Shown piece after piece: positions 21,401 through 29,300 of a DNA stretch of 47,500 nt. This stretch comes from Symbiodinium natans (Eukaryota > Sar > Dinophyceae > Suessiales > Symbiodiniaceae). Numbering within the stretch: the first letter of the stretch is position 1; every line of letters starts with the position of its first letter. The position numbers and the translations under genes were made by a program. A model generated the notes under the pieces. The model worked only from the letters and a program-made list of their open reading frames with translations. It did no database searches and was not told where the DNA came from. Location: assembly GCA_905221605.1 (NCBI GenBank), contig CAJNDS010002116.1, positions 55,001 to 102,500 of the forward strand. The letters run 5' to 3'.

Positions 21401-22814
21401 CTAACGAGGGGGGTTTAGGGTTTAGGTGTACATGGTCCCTTAATCTGGACCCTTACCGAGGACCCCGTATATACCCCTTATCAGACTAAATCCAATCAGC
21501 AAGTCCTAAGCACTAAGCCCTGCCTTAAACCTTAAGTACCCATGTCCAGAAGGCCCTAATTATCCCACAACCCTACCGGAAAATTTGATAAGCTTCTGGC
21601 GACTGTGCCTCACGTTACCACAGCAGCCCTTCACTCAACAGAAGCGACGTACACCCTAAACCCTGAAAGGCCGGTTGAAGTGAGCATTCTTCGGAGTCCA
21701 CGGAGAACCCTGAAGCCTAAACCCTAAACCCTAAACCCTAAACCCTAAACCCTAAACCCCACCAAGCCAAAGCGACTCCCACGAGAGCATCGCGATCTTG
21801 AGCGGCTTCCGGGACACCGCGCAGTCCTCTTGCCAGGGAACTTCGAAGGCTTTAGGGCTCAGGCCCTAAACCCTAAACCCTAAACCCTAAACCCTAAACC
21901 CTCAACACCCCTAACCTAGGGCTTCTTGACGGAAAGACTTGCTTTCACCTTGGTGGTGCCGTTTCAGCTTAGGGAAGAGGACGCCTTAAACCCTGAGCTT
22001 GAAAGGGCAGCAGACCCCGTAGGGTTTAGGGTTTAGGGTTTAGGGTTTAGGGTTTCGGGTTTAGGGTTTCGGATTTAGGGTCTAGGGTTTTAGGTTTTTA
22101 GGGTTTTAGGGTGTTAGGGTTTTAGGGTTTTAGGGTTTTAGGGTTTTAGGGTTTTAGGGTTTTAGGGTTTTAGGCTACAGTCTTGCCGAAACCCTAGGCC
22201 CCAATCGCTAACCCCCACGCCAACAGCTACAGCCATCTGAACCGGGATGTTTCCGCGTGCTCAAAAACCTTATAAGTAGGACCTCATCTCCGGACGCGTG
22301 CTAGACGTCGGCCCTCTGGAATGTGGAGTTCGGGCTGTGTAAGACTTTCAGGGTGTAGGGTTTGCTGTATCTGCTTAGGGTTTAAGGACTAGGGTTTAGG
22401 GGGAGGTTCAACTACTGGCCTTCGCAGATCTACCAATGTAGCTCTGCTGTAACTACCCCCTGCCCAAAATCACGTAGACGCAACAAGCCCACCCTAACCC
22501 CTAAACACCTAAGGCCACAAGCCCTCAAAGCCCTAAACCTTACAGCCTGAAGGCCTAAACCCTGAACACCCCCAAACCCTAAACCCCCTAACCCCTAAGC
22601 CCTAAACACCCAAACCCTAAACCCTAAATCCCAAACCCCAAACCCTAAACCCCAAATCCTAAGCCCTAACTAAGCCCTAAACCCTAAACCCTAAACACTA
22701 AACCCTAAACCCTAAACCCCCAAAACCTCCCAAAAGGGAATCACGCGCCTTGGAGCTCTGCATGGCCGCCACAAGCGCCTCGCCACTCCGCGCCAAACGG
22801 GCACCAGTCAAGCC
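3026..22814 (-). CDS. Multi-exon GT-B glycosyltransferase, glycogen/starch synthase-like (20 exons)
   Basis: Likely transfers glucose from a nucleotide sugar to a growing alpha-1,4-glucan. Joining 20 exons gives 1,413 bases, exactly 470 codons plus TGA, with matching phase at every junction. Motifs appear in family order: N-terminal KIAMLSWES and GHEVHIFT, then DIVHGHDWMTG, FTMHSTEGGRNG, ICVSG, VIYNGI, FLFVGRHTAQKG, FVIVGDG, VPSRNEPFGIVVLEA (the retaining-GT E-x7-E motif), GKPVVAT, WMGKNAQAKAV and FSWENIAVQTEQ. These are the Glyco_transf_4 and Glycos_transf_1 halves of a GT-B fold. The family is secure; the exact substrate and GT4 versus GT5 assignment are not. Upstream is a branching-enzyme-like gene on the same strand, consistent with one pathway or one fused protein. 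No targeting peptide was identified. Confidence 0.85.
3805..3913. mobile_element. Short inverted-repeat family E, copy 1
   Basis: AGTAGGGAATGAGGGAATGA at the left and TTTCCTCATTCCATACT at the right. Confidence 0.8.
4117..4192 (-). CDS. Synthase exon: WMGKNAQAKAVREFSWENIA
   Basis: Matches the WMG..A...AVREFSWE.IA C-terminal helix motif. AG|G acceptor, GC donor. Confidence 0.93.
4962..5073. mobile_element. Short inverted-repeat family C, copy 1
   Basis: Left end GTGGGTAGTTCTCTAAATTA and right end TTTAGGAGACTACCCAT are inverted; about 110 bases in all. Confidence 0.85.
5127..5190 (+). mobile_element. Short repeat family A, copy 1 (partial)
   Basis: Shares AAAAGGGTGCCC, a TTTAAAGGGGGTGATGA-like core and AGCCTAA with other copies. 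Non-autonomous element of unknown type. Confidence 0.7.
5227..5306 (-). CDS. Synthase exon: DGYLVDPDPGSIAWG
   Basis: Matches the DG.LV.P..P..IAWG segment near the C-terminus of the fold. AG|G acceptor, GC donor. Next to a copy of short repeat family A. Confidence 0.92.
5308..5466 (-). repeat. CCCTAAA array with GACCCTAA octamers
   Basis: Includes a short run of octamers near 5330-5354, then standard heptamers. Confidence 0.92.
6112..6600 (+). repeat. Degenerate CCAAGTG(A/T)CCC minisatellite
   Basis: The motif CAAGTG with CCC recurs about every 9-12 bases over nearly 500 bases. Confidence 0.88.
6815..6886 (-). CDS. Synthase exon: GKPVVATTSGGPRDFV
   Basis: Matches G.PVVAT..GG...FV, which follows the E-x7-E motif in the family. 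AG|G acceptor; the GA donor gives the expected continuation PGE-DGYLV. Confidence 0.95.
7102..7179 (-). CDS. Synthase exon: E-x7-E catalytic motif
   Basis: Encodes DAVVVPSRNEPFGIVVLEAF, which carries the retaining glycosyltransferase E-x7-E motif (NE...LE). The acceptor reads CCCTACAG|G and the donor GTTCAG, both embedded in telomere-like repeats. Confidence 0.95.
7327..7346 (+). repeat. G homopolymer (20)
   Basis: Uninterrupted G run within an intron. Confidence 0.97.
7975..8066 (-). CDS. Synthase exon: FVIVGDG ... RVHALG
   Basis: Contains DAKFVIVGDG and RVHALG, the second and third strands of the sugar-nucleotide domain. The spacing between them is shorter than usual. AG|G acceptor, GA donor. 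Confidence 0.88.
8499..8668 (+). repeat. TTTAGGG array passing into a homogeneous TTAGGGC sub-array
   Basis: After standard units the variant TTAGGGC repeats eight times in a row from about 8586, then twice more. This indicates local tandem amplification of one variant. Confidence 0.95.
9036..9109 (-). CDS. Synthase exon: FLFVGRHTAQKGCDLLIEAIP
   Basis: Canonical start of the Glycos_transf_1 domain (LFVGR...QKG.D.L.EA), with the nucleotide-sugar-binding Arg and Lys. AG|G acceptor, GT donor. Confidence 0.93.
9122..9275 (+). repeat. GGGTTTGTA-type degenerate array
   Basis: A nine-base variant of the telomere unit recurs imperfectly. It abuts the acceptor of the FLFVGRH exon. Confidence 0.85.
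10455..10531 (-). CDS. Synthase exon: interdomain linker
   Basis: Reads PCEDEWIGNTKADKGFGRMD and onward. It leads directly into FLFVGRH, as in relatives where a MDP-like turn precedes the first strand of the C-terminal domain. The modelled donor is GC. The frame is open upstream, so the acceptor may lie further out. Confidence 0.75.
10943..10967 (+). repeat. TA dinucleotide microsatellite
   Basis: About twelve TA units in the intron between the linker and VIYNGI exons. Confidence 0.95.
11073..11193 (+). repeat. TTTAGGG array
   Basis: Eight exact units followed by TTCAGGG variants. Confidence 0.95.
11375..11453 (-). CDS. Synthase exon: MSVIYNGIH
   Basis: Contains NRMSVIYNGIH, the V.NG(I/V) hinge motif of GT-B synthases. 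AG|G acceptor, GTTCTG donor. Preceded by a 2-kb intron. Confidence 0.88.
11460..11580. repeat. Head-to-head telomere-like junction (perfect palindrome)
   Basis: A TTTAGGG array runs directly into CCCTAAA; GGGTTTAGGGCCCTAAACCC at 11552-11571 is a perfect 20-base palindrome. Confidence 0.97.
11727..11855 (-). repeat. Perfect CCCTAAA array, 129 bases
   Basis: About 18.4 uninterrupted units, the longest perfect C-strand array in the window. Confidence 0.98.
12261..12380 (+). mobile_element. Short repeat family A, copy 2
   Basis: Has GACCCAGGAG at its left side, an AAGGGG..GA..AGGGAA core and AAATAAGGGCCTACTCCGGG. Confidence 0.8.
13384..13491 (-). repeat. CCCTAAA array at the 3' side of the ICVSG exon
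   Basis: Mixed CCCTAAA, CCCGAAA and CCCCAAA units; it begins at the exon edge. Confidence 0.92.
13497..13581 (-). CDS. Synthase exon: ADKLICVSGVLKDEAR
   Basis: Matches the ADRVI.VS..LK.E.R strand that ends the N-terminal domain. AG|G acceptor; the GC donor was chosen because it restores phase. Confidence 0.88.
13627..13716. repeat. Short CCCTAAA then TTTAGGG array
   Basis: Two C-strand units followed by ten G-strand units without a spacer. Confidence 0.93.
14552..14624 (-). CDS. Synthase exon: GKRVVFTMHSTEGGRNG
   Basis: Matches the family pattern VVFT.HSTE.GR.G. AG|G acceptor; GA donor in the model. Flanked by CCCTAAA on the left and TTTAGGG on the right. Confidence 0.88.
14690..14833. mobile_element. 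Short inverted-repeat family C, copy 2, with TA tracts
   Basis: The right end reads, reversed, GTGTAGTTCTCTGAATGAGG, like the left end of copy 1. The interior holds alternating TA runs. Confidence 0.75.
15051..15110. repeat. Head-to-head TTTAGGG/CCCTAAA junction
   Basis: Two G-strand units switch to six C-strand units at about 15065. Confidence 0.95.
15129..15163 (-). CDS. Synthase exon: GIMELKGQAR
   Basis: Short 35-base exon that bridges the HDW motif and the next strand with correct phase on both sides. AG|G acceptor, GT donor. Confidence 0.6.
15529..15608 (+). repeat. TTTAGGG array
   Basis: About eleven units, the last few with a C variant. Confidence 0.95.
16050..16116 (-). CDS. Synthase exon: DIVHGHDWMTG
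   Basis: Contains PFDIVHGHDWMTGAGVMVA, the strongly conserved HDW active-site strand of the N-terminal domain. AG|G acceptor, GT donor. Confidence 0.9.
16712..16862 (+). repeat. TTTAGGG array
   Basis: Long array with TTCAGGG, TTCGGG and TTTGGGG variants. Confidence 0.93.
16920..16934 (-). CDS. Synthase micro-exon (tentative): LNEEE
   Basis: Fifteen bases with AG acceptor and GTAGGT donor. They place acidic residues just before VWGPFDIVHGHDW, as in relatives. The surrounding frame stays open, so the exon could be longer. Confidence 0.3.
17155..17187 (-). CDS. Synthase exon (tentative): VGYNTAGCLVQ
   Basis: An 11-codon open segment with AG|G acceptor and GA donor that keeps phase and fills part of the expected helix before the HGHDW motif. 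Supported only by context. Confidence 0.4.
17779..17840 (+). repeat. A homopolymer tract (about 50-60)
   Basis: Nearly uninterrupted A run followed by CCCTAA-like units; it explains the poly-Lys and poly-Phe frames there. Confidence 0.97.
17942..18009 (-). CDS. Synthase exon: NEILGVHYHE
   Basis: Contains DNEILGVHYHE, like the GVHYH motif that follows the first strands in related GT4 synthases. AG|G acceptor; the donor is modelled as GC and is uncertain. Confidence 0.65.
18446..18580 (+). repeat. GA-rich simple repeat
   Basis: Purine tract of GAGA and AAAGAGAG units. The long frames across it (about 99-144 codons, Arg/Glu-rich or Ser/Leu-rich) are products of the repeat. Confidence 0.95.
18633..18770 (+). 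repeat. 51-bp tandem repeat
   Basis: GGACYCGC starts recur at 18633, 18684 and 18735, exactly 51 bases apart, with diverged copies. 51 is a multiple of three, so the repeat is also periodic in coding frames. Confidence 0.85.
19071..19137 (-). CDS. Synthase exon: HVTELAGAL...GHEVHIFT
   Basis: Matches the helix and second strand of the N-terminal Rossmann-like domain (family pattern HV.ELA.AL...GHEVH.FT). AG|G acceptor, GT donor. It follows a 2.6-kb intron that contains the 335-bp triplication. Confidence 0.85.
19151..19275 (+). repeat. TTTAGGG array beside the GHEVHIFT exon
   Basis: Ninety perfect bases (about 13 units), then variants. It abuts the exon acceptor side. Confidence 0.97.
20475..21481 (+). 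repeat. Tandem triplication, unit 334-338 bases
   Basis: Copies at 20475-20812 (338), 20813-21146 (334) and 21147-21481 (335). As read, they differ only in two CA microsatellites (7 versus 6 repeats) and one G run (5 versus 6). Each unit holds two CA tracts, telomere-like blocks and three internal degenerate copies of a GGTCCCTNAAT..GG motif. Confidence 0.98.
21758..21849 (-). CDS. Synthase exon: first beta strand (KIAMLSWES)
   Basis: Contains KIAMLSWES then a Gly-Gly, matching the LSWE..P.GG start of bacterial and archaeal GT4/GT5 synthases. The donor is literally GTTTAGGG, so the intron starts inside a telomere-like repeat. Confidence 0.85.
21916..21984 (-). CDS. Synthase exon: basic N-terminal segment
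   Basis: Encodes a lysine/arginine-rich stretch containing FPKLKRHHQGESKSF. Both junction phases match the neighbouring exons. The acceptor is AG|G and the donor is GTTAGGG, a telomere-like sequence. Confidence 0.65.
22020..22173 (+). repeat. TTTAGGG array switching to TTTTAGGG octamers
   Basis: The second half, from about 22088, is built of the octamer TTTTAGGG, otherwise known as a telomere unit in some algae. Confidence 0.95.
22493..22726 (-). repeat. Degenerate CCCTAAA array
   Basis: Long array of CCCTAAA variants that ends at the donor of the first synthase exon. Confidence 0.9.
22727..22814 (-). CDS. Synthase exon: helical N-terminal segment
   Basis: Reads GLTGARLARSGEALVAAMQ and onward, 29 codons plus one base. 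The acceptor is AG|G and the donor GT. It sits between a CCCTAAA block and a TTTAGGG block. Phase agrees with the next exon. The segment lies before the recognisable glycosyltransferase fold and has no family match that I know. Confidence 0.65.
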
Positions 22815-23868
22815 CTGGGCGGTTTAGGGTTTAGGGTTTACGGTTTAGGGTTTACAGGGTTTCGGTTTCTTGGAATTTAGGGTTTTAGAGTTTCAGGGTT
22901 TGGGAGTTTAGGGCTTTTAGGGCTTTGGGGTTTAGTTAGAACCCTAAACCCCAAACCCTAAACCCTAAACCCTAAACCGCGGGCATTTAGGGCTTTTGGT
23001 TCAGGAGCTTAGGATGTTAGGCCTTGAGGATGCTCTTGGGTTCAGAGGCTTGGGGCTTCACGGGTGCCACCCTAAACCCTATTTTCTAAACCCTAGACCC
23101 TAAACCCTAAACTTTAATTAAACCCTAAACCCTAAACCCTAAACCCTAAACCCTAAACTCTACTGATGGACTCAGCAAATTGTGGCGGCCACTGCACCCC
23201 AAACCCGAAACCCTGGTCTGTTGATAGCAGTTCAGACTAGGTTTAGGGTTGAGGGTTTGATTAGGGTTTAGGGTTTCGGGACGTCCTGAAACTGAAAGTG
23301 CGCGCACTTGGTGGAAGAAGGATGTTTAGGGCCAGGTTTACCCTCGAAATCACAAGCCTGCTGAAGATACATAATCCTACCAGGATGAGGTTGATCATAA
23401 CGATCTACAATAGACTGGTTCGGAGCTAGGTCCTGAAGCATGAACCCCAAGCCGGAACGTCTGATGCCCCTGGCCGAAATACGAATCCCTGTTTTCCGAG
23501 CCTGTCGCCCAATGTCATCCCACAATGACCCCAGTATAGTGATATTACAAATAGACATTGAAGCTACCCCCCCCCCCCCCCCTCCTCAAAAAAAAAAAAC
23601 AAACCCTAAACAATGAACCCTTGTGGGTGCCGGGTTCAGGGCTTGAGTCCCTGAGCCCTTCCAAACCTAAGCCCACATCCCAACACTCAACCCCACAATT
23701 CGCACCTGTTCTATCCTGAACTCTTAAACCTTTAATCCAGTACCTAGTCTAAGTCCCTATATTGCCTTGAAGCCTCGAGCTCTGGACTTAAGTGCAGAGC
23801 CGAAGTTATTCGAGCTGGTTTGGCATTTGGGTTAACCAAGGATTTAGGGTTTTAGGCTTTAACAGCTT

Positions 23869-24173
23869 TAGGAGTCTAGGAGTCTAGGAGTCTAGGAGTC
23901 TAGGGGTTTAGGGTTAGGGTCTAGGGTCTAGGGTTTAGGGTTTAGGGGGTTTAGGGGGTTTAGGGGGTTTAGGGGGTTTAGGGGGTTTAGGGGGTTTAGG
24001 GGGTTTAGGGGGTTTAGGGGGTTTAGGGGGTTTAGGGGGTTTAGGGGGTTTAGGGGGTTTAGGGGTTTAGGGGGTTTAGGGGGTTTAGGGGGTTTAGGGG
24101 GTTTAGGGGGTTTAGGGGGTTTAGGGGGTTTAGGGGGTTTAGGGTTTAGGGGGTTTAGGGGGTTTAGGGTTTA
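23869..24173 (+). repeat. GTCTAGGA octamers, then TTTAGGGGG nonamer array
   Basis: A few GTCTAGGA octamers lead into 23 copies of the nonamer TTTAGGGGG (13, one 8-base unit, 8, then 2 more), with rare heptamers. Confidence 0.97.
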
Positions 24174-24196
24174 GGGATTCCACCCGGCAACTTCAC

Positions 24197-24296
24197 AATA
24201 GCGGGTCTAGTGCCGAGCCCAGTGACATCCATGAGCTCCTGCATCGTCCACTCCTCGTCACCTTTGCTCGGAACACCCAGCCCTTCTTGAACAGAT
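24197..24296 (-). CDS. Linking exon: DEEWTMQELMDV
   Basis: A clearly coding-like segment (GVPSKGDEEWTMQELMDVTG), open on both sides of the modelled edges. DEEW.M loosely recalls DE.W.M of branching enzymes but what follows does not. With a GT donor it joins in phase to the first synthase exon at 22814. Confidence 0.6.
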
Positions 24297-24311
24297 CTGG
24301 TCAGTTCTGGG

Positions 24312-24423
24312 TTTAGGGTTTAGGGTTTAGGGTTTAGGGTTTAGGGTTTAGGGTTTAGGGTTTAGGGTTTAGGGTTTAGGGTTTAGGGTTTAGGGTTTAG
24401 GGTTTAGGGTTTAGGGTTTAGGG
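24312..24423 (+). repeat. Perfect TTTAGGG array, 16 units
   Basis: 112 bases without a single change, directly next to a short inverted-repeat element. Confidence 0.98.
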
Positions 24424-24520
24424 CTTCTCCAAGTTTTGGTGCCTTTGTGGGTGTCCCAAAAATAAGTGGGGGCAGCCTTGTAATAGAAGGATCCCGAAAG
24501 GGACCACACTTTGGAGAAGT
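24424..24520. mobile_element. Short inverted-repeat element D
   Basis: Ends CTTCTCCAAGTTTTGG and CCACACTTTGGAGAAG are imperfect inverted repeats; it abuts the perfect 16-unit TTTAGGG array. Confidence 0.8.
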
Positions 24521-24824
24521 GACCATATAAGTCGGGTTGAGGGTTTTGGGGTTTTACGGTTTAGGGTTTCAGGGTGTAATAGCTGAAGCCCTAAACCCTA
24601 AACCCTAAACCCTAAAACTTCTTCGCTCAGCCCGAAGCCCGAAACGCACTCTCGGATTCAGGAATCAAGAGAACCAGGCTTGGTTGAGTCCCCAAGGGCC
24701 CATGTACCTCATTCTACACTTGGGCCCCAAAGCTCCTATGCAGGAAACAGCTTAGCTACCCTAAACCCTAAACCCTAAACCCTAAACCCTAAACCCTAAT
24801 CCCCTAAACCCTAAGCCTTAGAGC

Positions 24825-24876
24825 CCGAGTATGTCACTGGCCGAGCAACTCTTCCGCAGCAGTCCTTTCCACAAGC
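24825..24876 (-). CDS. Linking exon (tentative): LWKGLLRK
   Basis: Phase continues from the GFDL exon. LWKGLLRK resembles the W..LLK that follows GFDYRL in branching enzymes, but the intervening MA.PD is absent. A second frame is also open here. AG|G acceptor, GC donor. Confidence 0.45.
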
Positions 24877-25107
24877 CTGGCTCTTGGGGGTTTGGGGTTT
24901 GGGGTTTAGGGCTTAGGGTTTAGGATTTCGGTGAGGGTTTCGGGTTTACACAGGGTTTGGGGTTTTGATGAGGGTAAAGGAGTTCTCAGGGCCGTTTTGA
25001 CCTAGGACATAGGTTCTCCAGCAACCGAAGAGTGAAGAAGGGCGCTTCTTTCGGAAAGGCTTGATGGGCTTGCAAGAGAAGCTCAAAAGAGGGGGGAACA
25101 AGAGTAA

Positions 25108-25209
25108 TTCTGATTTAGGGTTTTCCAGGATCCTTTCGCCCCTTTTCTTAGGGATCTAGGGTCCAGAGTAGGCCCTTATTCCCTTTTTGGGGGGCTTAGG
25201 TTTGGGAAG
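25108..25209 (-). mobile_element. Short repeat family A, reverse copy
   Basis: The reverse complement contains AAAAAGGGAATAAGGGCCTA, the conserved right end of the family. Confidence 0.7.
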
Positions 25210-25465
25210 TACTTCCGAGAGTCATTGGGCTTTTGGGCTTAGGATTCAGGGAACTGCGGGATCTCCCTACACCCTAAACCCCAACCCTAAACAAACCCTA
25301 AACCCTAACCCTAACCCTATACCCTACACCCTGGTCGGCTTCTACTGAGACGTACCCAACAACATAGAGCCATGTTCACGTGTGTCTTGCAGGGATGATC
25401 CCCCACCCCAAGCCCTAAACCCTACCCCTAAACCCTAAACCCGAAACCCTAAAACATGAGCCCCA

Positions 25466-25494
25466 AGACGACCACTCAAGTCGCTTCAGGAGAG
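25466..25494 (-). CDS. Possible exon between the two modules
   Basis: An open segment flanked by CCCTAAA (left) and TTTAGGG (right) that reads SALLKRLEWSSWGS. Not needed for the phase-consistent chain. A neighbouring open segment at about 25010-25088 is similarly unassigned. Confidence 0.25.
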
Positions 25495-25576
25495 CACTCT
25501 CAGATTAGGGTTAGGGTTTTAGGGTTTAGGGTTTAAGGTTTAGGGTTTAGGGCTAGGTTCATGGAAACTTTCATGG

Positions 25577-25660
25577 ATACTTCTAAGTAGGGTTAGAAGT
25601 ACTTTAAGTGAAGTTTTAACTATAGTTGTCATGCTTATGACCCTACTTGTATATAAGTCA
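25577..25660. mobile_element. Short inverted-repeat family G, copy 2
   Basis: ACTTCTAAGTAGGGTTAGAA and CTTATGACCCTACTTGTATA are inverted. Weaker relatives occur near 12545, 27346, 41256 and 46169. Confidence 0.75.
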
Positions 25661-25689
25661 GTGCCCAACTGAAGCTCTCTTAGGGTACC

Positions 25690-26040
25690 TGCTGACTCAA
25701 GCCTCATGAAGCTGCACAGGACCGGGGCAGGAATGCAACTTTGCGCACACAGAAGGCGTGCCGCGGCATGCCGGGCCTGGGCGAGGGTGCGACTTGGCGT
25801 GCCTGCCGCGATGTGAAAACCGAAATTTTCAGCGATGTTTTCGATGCCGTCCGATGAGTGCGGGCTCTCCGGAAAGCACGACGCCTCTGCGAGAGGGCAC
25901 GCGGAAAATGAGAGGGTCGTCGTTCGATTTGGCACGCGCACGTTGCACGTGAGACAGCATCCGGGCGCACCTCAAACAACGGGATGGTCGTGAGTTTGAC
26001 GTCTCGGACACATGCACGTGCGCCGCCAAGCCAACGTGCC
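25690..26040. other. GC-rich block without telomere-like repeats, unassigned
   Basis: About 350 bases with long open frames on both strands; the best minus frame reads GIENIAENFGFHIAAGTP and onward. It lies where the C-terminal part of a branching enzyme would be expected, but I recognise none of its motifs. It could be unrecognised coding sequence or chance openness from high GC. Confidence 0.3.
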
Positions 26041-26120
26041 CGTTTCCTGTAGCCCCAAGTCAGAACTCCATAGTGCAAGCACTGCTGGGCAACAACAAAA
26101 GTTGTGGGGGTTCTTAACTC

Positions 26121-26245
26121 GACCCAGGAGTCACCTAGGAATAATCAGGGTACCCTTTTGGTGTTATAAGGGGATTAGAAGGGAAACCCCCCAACCCTAA
26201 AAAAAGGAAATAAAGGGCCTACTCCGGCTCCAAGCTAGATACGCC
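26121..26245 (+). mobile_element. Short repeat family A, copy 3
   Basis: Starts with the same GACCCAGGAG and ends with AAATAAAGGGCCTACTCCGG; it is closest to copy 2. Confidence 0.8.
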
Positions 26246-26290
26246 GAACACCTCCCCGCCCCTCTGTGGCGCCTGCGAAGCTGTTCTGGC

Positions 26291-26320
26291 GAAGATCAAA
26301 GCCCAAGCCACCATCTTGCA
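26291..26320 (-). CDS. Branching-enzyme exon: VQDGGLGFDL
   Basis: Joined to the previous exon it gives PVQDGGLGFDLR, almost identical to PV.(D/E)GG.GFDYR. Last exon that I can place in the branching-enzyme family. GC donor. Confidence 0.88.
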
Positions 26321-29300
26321 CTGGCTTGCAGATGCCTACCGAGCAGCTGCATAGGTCTGCCCTCAAGCCTGTATAAACCCTCCCTAAATCCTATAGAAAC
26401 CCTAGATAAAGCCTCGACAGACCCGACCTAAACCCTATAAAAACCCTACCTAAACTCTATATAAAAACCCTATATGAACCCTATATAAACCACAAGTACA
26501 AAGCTGGAACAAGAAGCTAAAGGCGAAGAAGTTCAGACACTTCGACTCAGACACCTCTAAAGCCCAAAGCTTCGTAGATCAAGGGGCTCAAGGAGGAACC
26601 CCTATAAGGGACCTTCGGGGTTGCTTAGGGGTCATGTAGGAGCTACTTAGGTATATAGGGACTATATCAGGTATATAGATAGGGGTTAAATCGTGGAACC
26701 TCCTTCTTCCCCGGGTGGAGGCCTTGGCCCAAAGCCTTACGGAAAACTCTGCGGCCTTCCAACCGAATTCCTTGGCACGTTGTGGCTTGCTGGGCCCTAA
26801 CAGGGCTTGGGGGGGTTTGGGTTTAGGGTTTAGGGTTATTAGGGTTACTAGCGTTATTAGGGTTATTAGGGTTATTAGGGTTATTAGGGTTTAGGGTTGC
26901 AGGGTTAGGGTTTAGGGTTAGGGTTTAGGGTCCGAAAACACGAACCCGAACCCAAAGCCCTGAGCCTGGGAAGAGCGTGGGATCCTCTGCAATCCTTGGC
27001 CAGCCGCTGACGAGCGACGGCTGGTTGCTTTGTTGCGTTTGATGACTAGCTGCCAGAAGACGCACGGTGCAATCCAAACCCAGAATTATCAAACGAAGAA
27101 GGACAACGGTCAGGGCAGGGGGGGGGGGGGGGGGGGGGGGGGGGTTCGGGTTTAGGGGTTAGAGTCTTCGCATTACTGCTCCTTTAAGTTGTACTGGAAT
27201 TCTAACTTGAGGATATTTAAGGGATGTTCCCTACCTAAGGTGCATTGGAGTCTCTGGGCTAGAGGGTAAAAATCACCGGAAGACCAGGAGAACAAAGCGT
27301 AGAGAAATGTACAGATAGCTGTCGGTATCGTTAGGGCTTACGTGGAGGTTCATGGGTAGTTATGAGTAGATTATAACTATGGTTCTCCTACTTCTGACAC
27401 TACTTGGGCTGCTTTAAAAAAAGCTAAAGAAGCTAAGTACGGTTTAGGGTTTGGCGTTTTGGGTGGTTATAAGGATTGGGGTTTAGGGGTTGCTTGTCCC
27501 AGAACCCTACAGGCCCGAGACCCGAAAACATCCACGCAAAGTGGGCTTGCGGGGGTCCTGAAGATCGCGAACCCTCAATTTCCCTACACCCTACGCCCTC
27601 AGAGAACCCTAAAACCTAAACCCTAAACCCCAAACCCTAAACCTTAAACCCTAAACCCTACACCCCCTGAGCCCCGCGCATGGTGGCACTGGCCCCCAGT
27701 GACTGCGCGAGCTGCTCAGCCATGCCGGTCGCCAGCATCAAGTACCTTTGAGGTTTGGTTCTGAAAGTTTATGGCTTAAGTTTAGGGTTTAGGGTTTAGA
27801 GTTTAGAGTTTAGAGTTTAGGGTTTAGGTTGAAAGACGGGGCCTTTAGGTTCGTGTGTGCGGAGGTACGGCCCAAGGAAGCTCGGACTCCTCGATGCAGT
27901 TTCGGTTGTACGGGGTTGCTCAAGCTTCGCGGTTTACCCTACACCGTAGCCGAGACCCTAAAGCCTTTGGCAATTTGGGTTCTAGCGTTTTTTGGGTTCT
28001 GGGGTTTCGAGGTTTGAGGCGCAGGGCTTAGGGTTTAGAGCTTTAAGGTCAGTCCAATGTGAAATGCTGCCGAGGCGACTGGATGGCAGAGCTGTTCACA
28101 TTGTTGGAGTTGTTGACATACTCGTCCAGCCTTGCTGTGGGTTTAGGGTTTAGGGTTTAGGGCTCAAGGGCCACCAACTGGGGGGCTCAGTCTCCGGGCC
28201 CTTCTCTTGGAGTCGGCTCCTCATGGTTTAGGGTGCAAAAAAAAACCTAAACCCTAAACCCTAGACCCTAAACCCTAAACCCTTAACCCTAAACAATAAA
28301 CCCTCAAAAAGGATTCGGGATTTTGGGGGGCCAAGGCGCGGATTTTAACGCTCCCTTTGGGACGGCCAGTCGGCTTCGGCGAGCCCAAACTTTTTTGGGT
28401 TCAGGCTCCTCACCTACATGGGCTATTATACCTATAACCCCTTAAACAGGCCCTTTATAGGGTTGGTTAGGGAAATTATACGGCCTAATTGCCCATGCTC
28501 CTCAAGCAGACCGCATTTGGAAGCCCTTTTGACGTAGTAAGTCTACTTCCTAAACCCTATAACTACTAGCGCCACTTACGAAGTCAAACTTCAGAGGTAC
28601 CGTACCCTGATTACAAGATCCTTCACCCCTAAACCCTAAACCCTAAACCCTAAACCAAAAAACATGCACAAGGCCACAGACCCCGAACGGCCCTGCGAAG
28701 CCACAAGGGTTCAGGGGCCCGCACACCTTGAGCTTCAGTGGGTGGCTGCGGAGGGGGTGTCATCATTCGGGTAGAACAGGGCACAGAGGCCTTTTAACTA
28801 GGGCAAATAGAGCACTTTAAGGGTGTCATTGGGGTTTTGGGTATAGAGGACTCTACGGAATTGTGGAGCATCTGCTTAGAACTTATATAGGGTTTCTAGG
28901 GCAAATAGAGCACTTTACGGGTGTAATTAGGGTTTTGGGTACAGTTAGAATTTATATAGGGTTTTTGTGGGTTTGTAGGGTGATGGAGTTCGGGTTCAAC
29001 GTGAGGGAACCCGAAGTCAGGGAACCGAAGTCTTTGGGGCCCACACTCTGGGACCCGAAGTTTAGGGTTTAGGGTTTAGGGTTTAGGGTTTAGGGTTTAG
29101 GGTTTAGGGTTTAGGGTTTAGGGTTTAGGGTCTGGGACCCGAAACCTGCTTAGGGTTTACAGGGTTCAGGACACGAAGCCCTCCACCCTGTAGCCTTCTG
29201 TCACTACAGCTGAGGAGCTTCTTCGTGTCTTCCGGCAGCCATCGGCCGTATTGGGCGTAGATCTGGCGAGAGCTGGCAGGATTTTGCGTACCAGAAGCCT

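Larger units (their letters stand above)
19138..21757 (-). other. Intron with the 335-bp triplication
   Basis: A 2.6-kb intron between the KIAMLSWES and GHEVHIFT exons. It holds telomere-like arrays, a plus-strand 81-codon frame at 19903-20148 with no known domain, and the tandem triplication. Confidence 0.6.
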
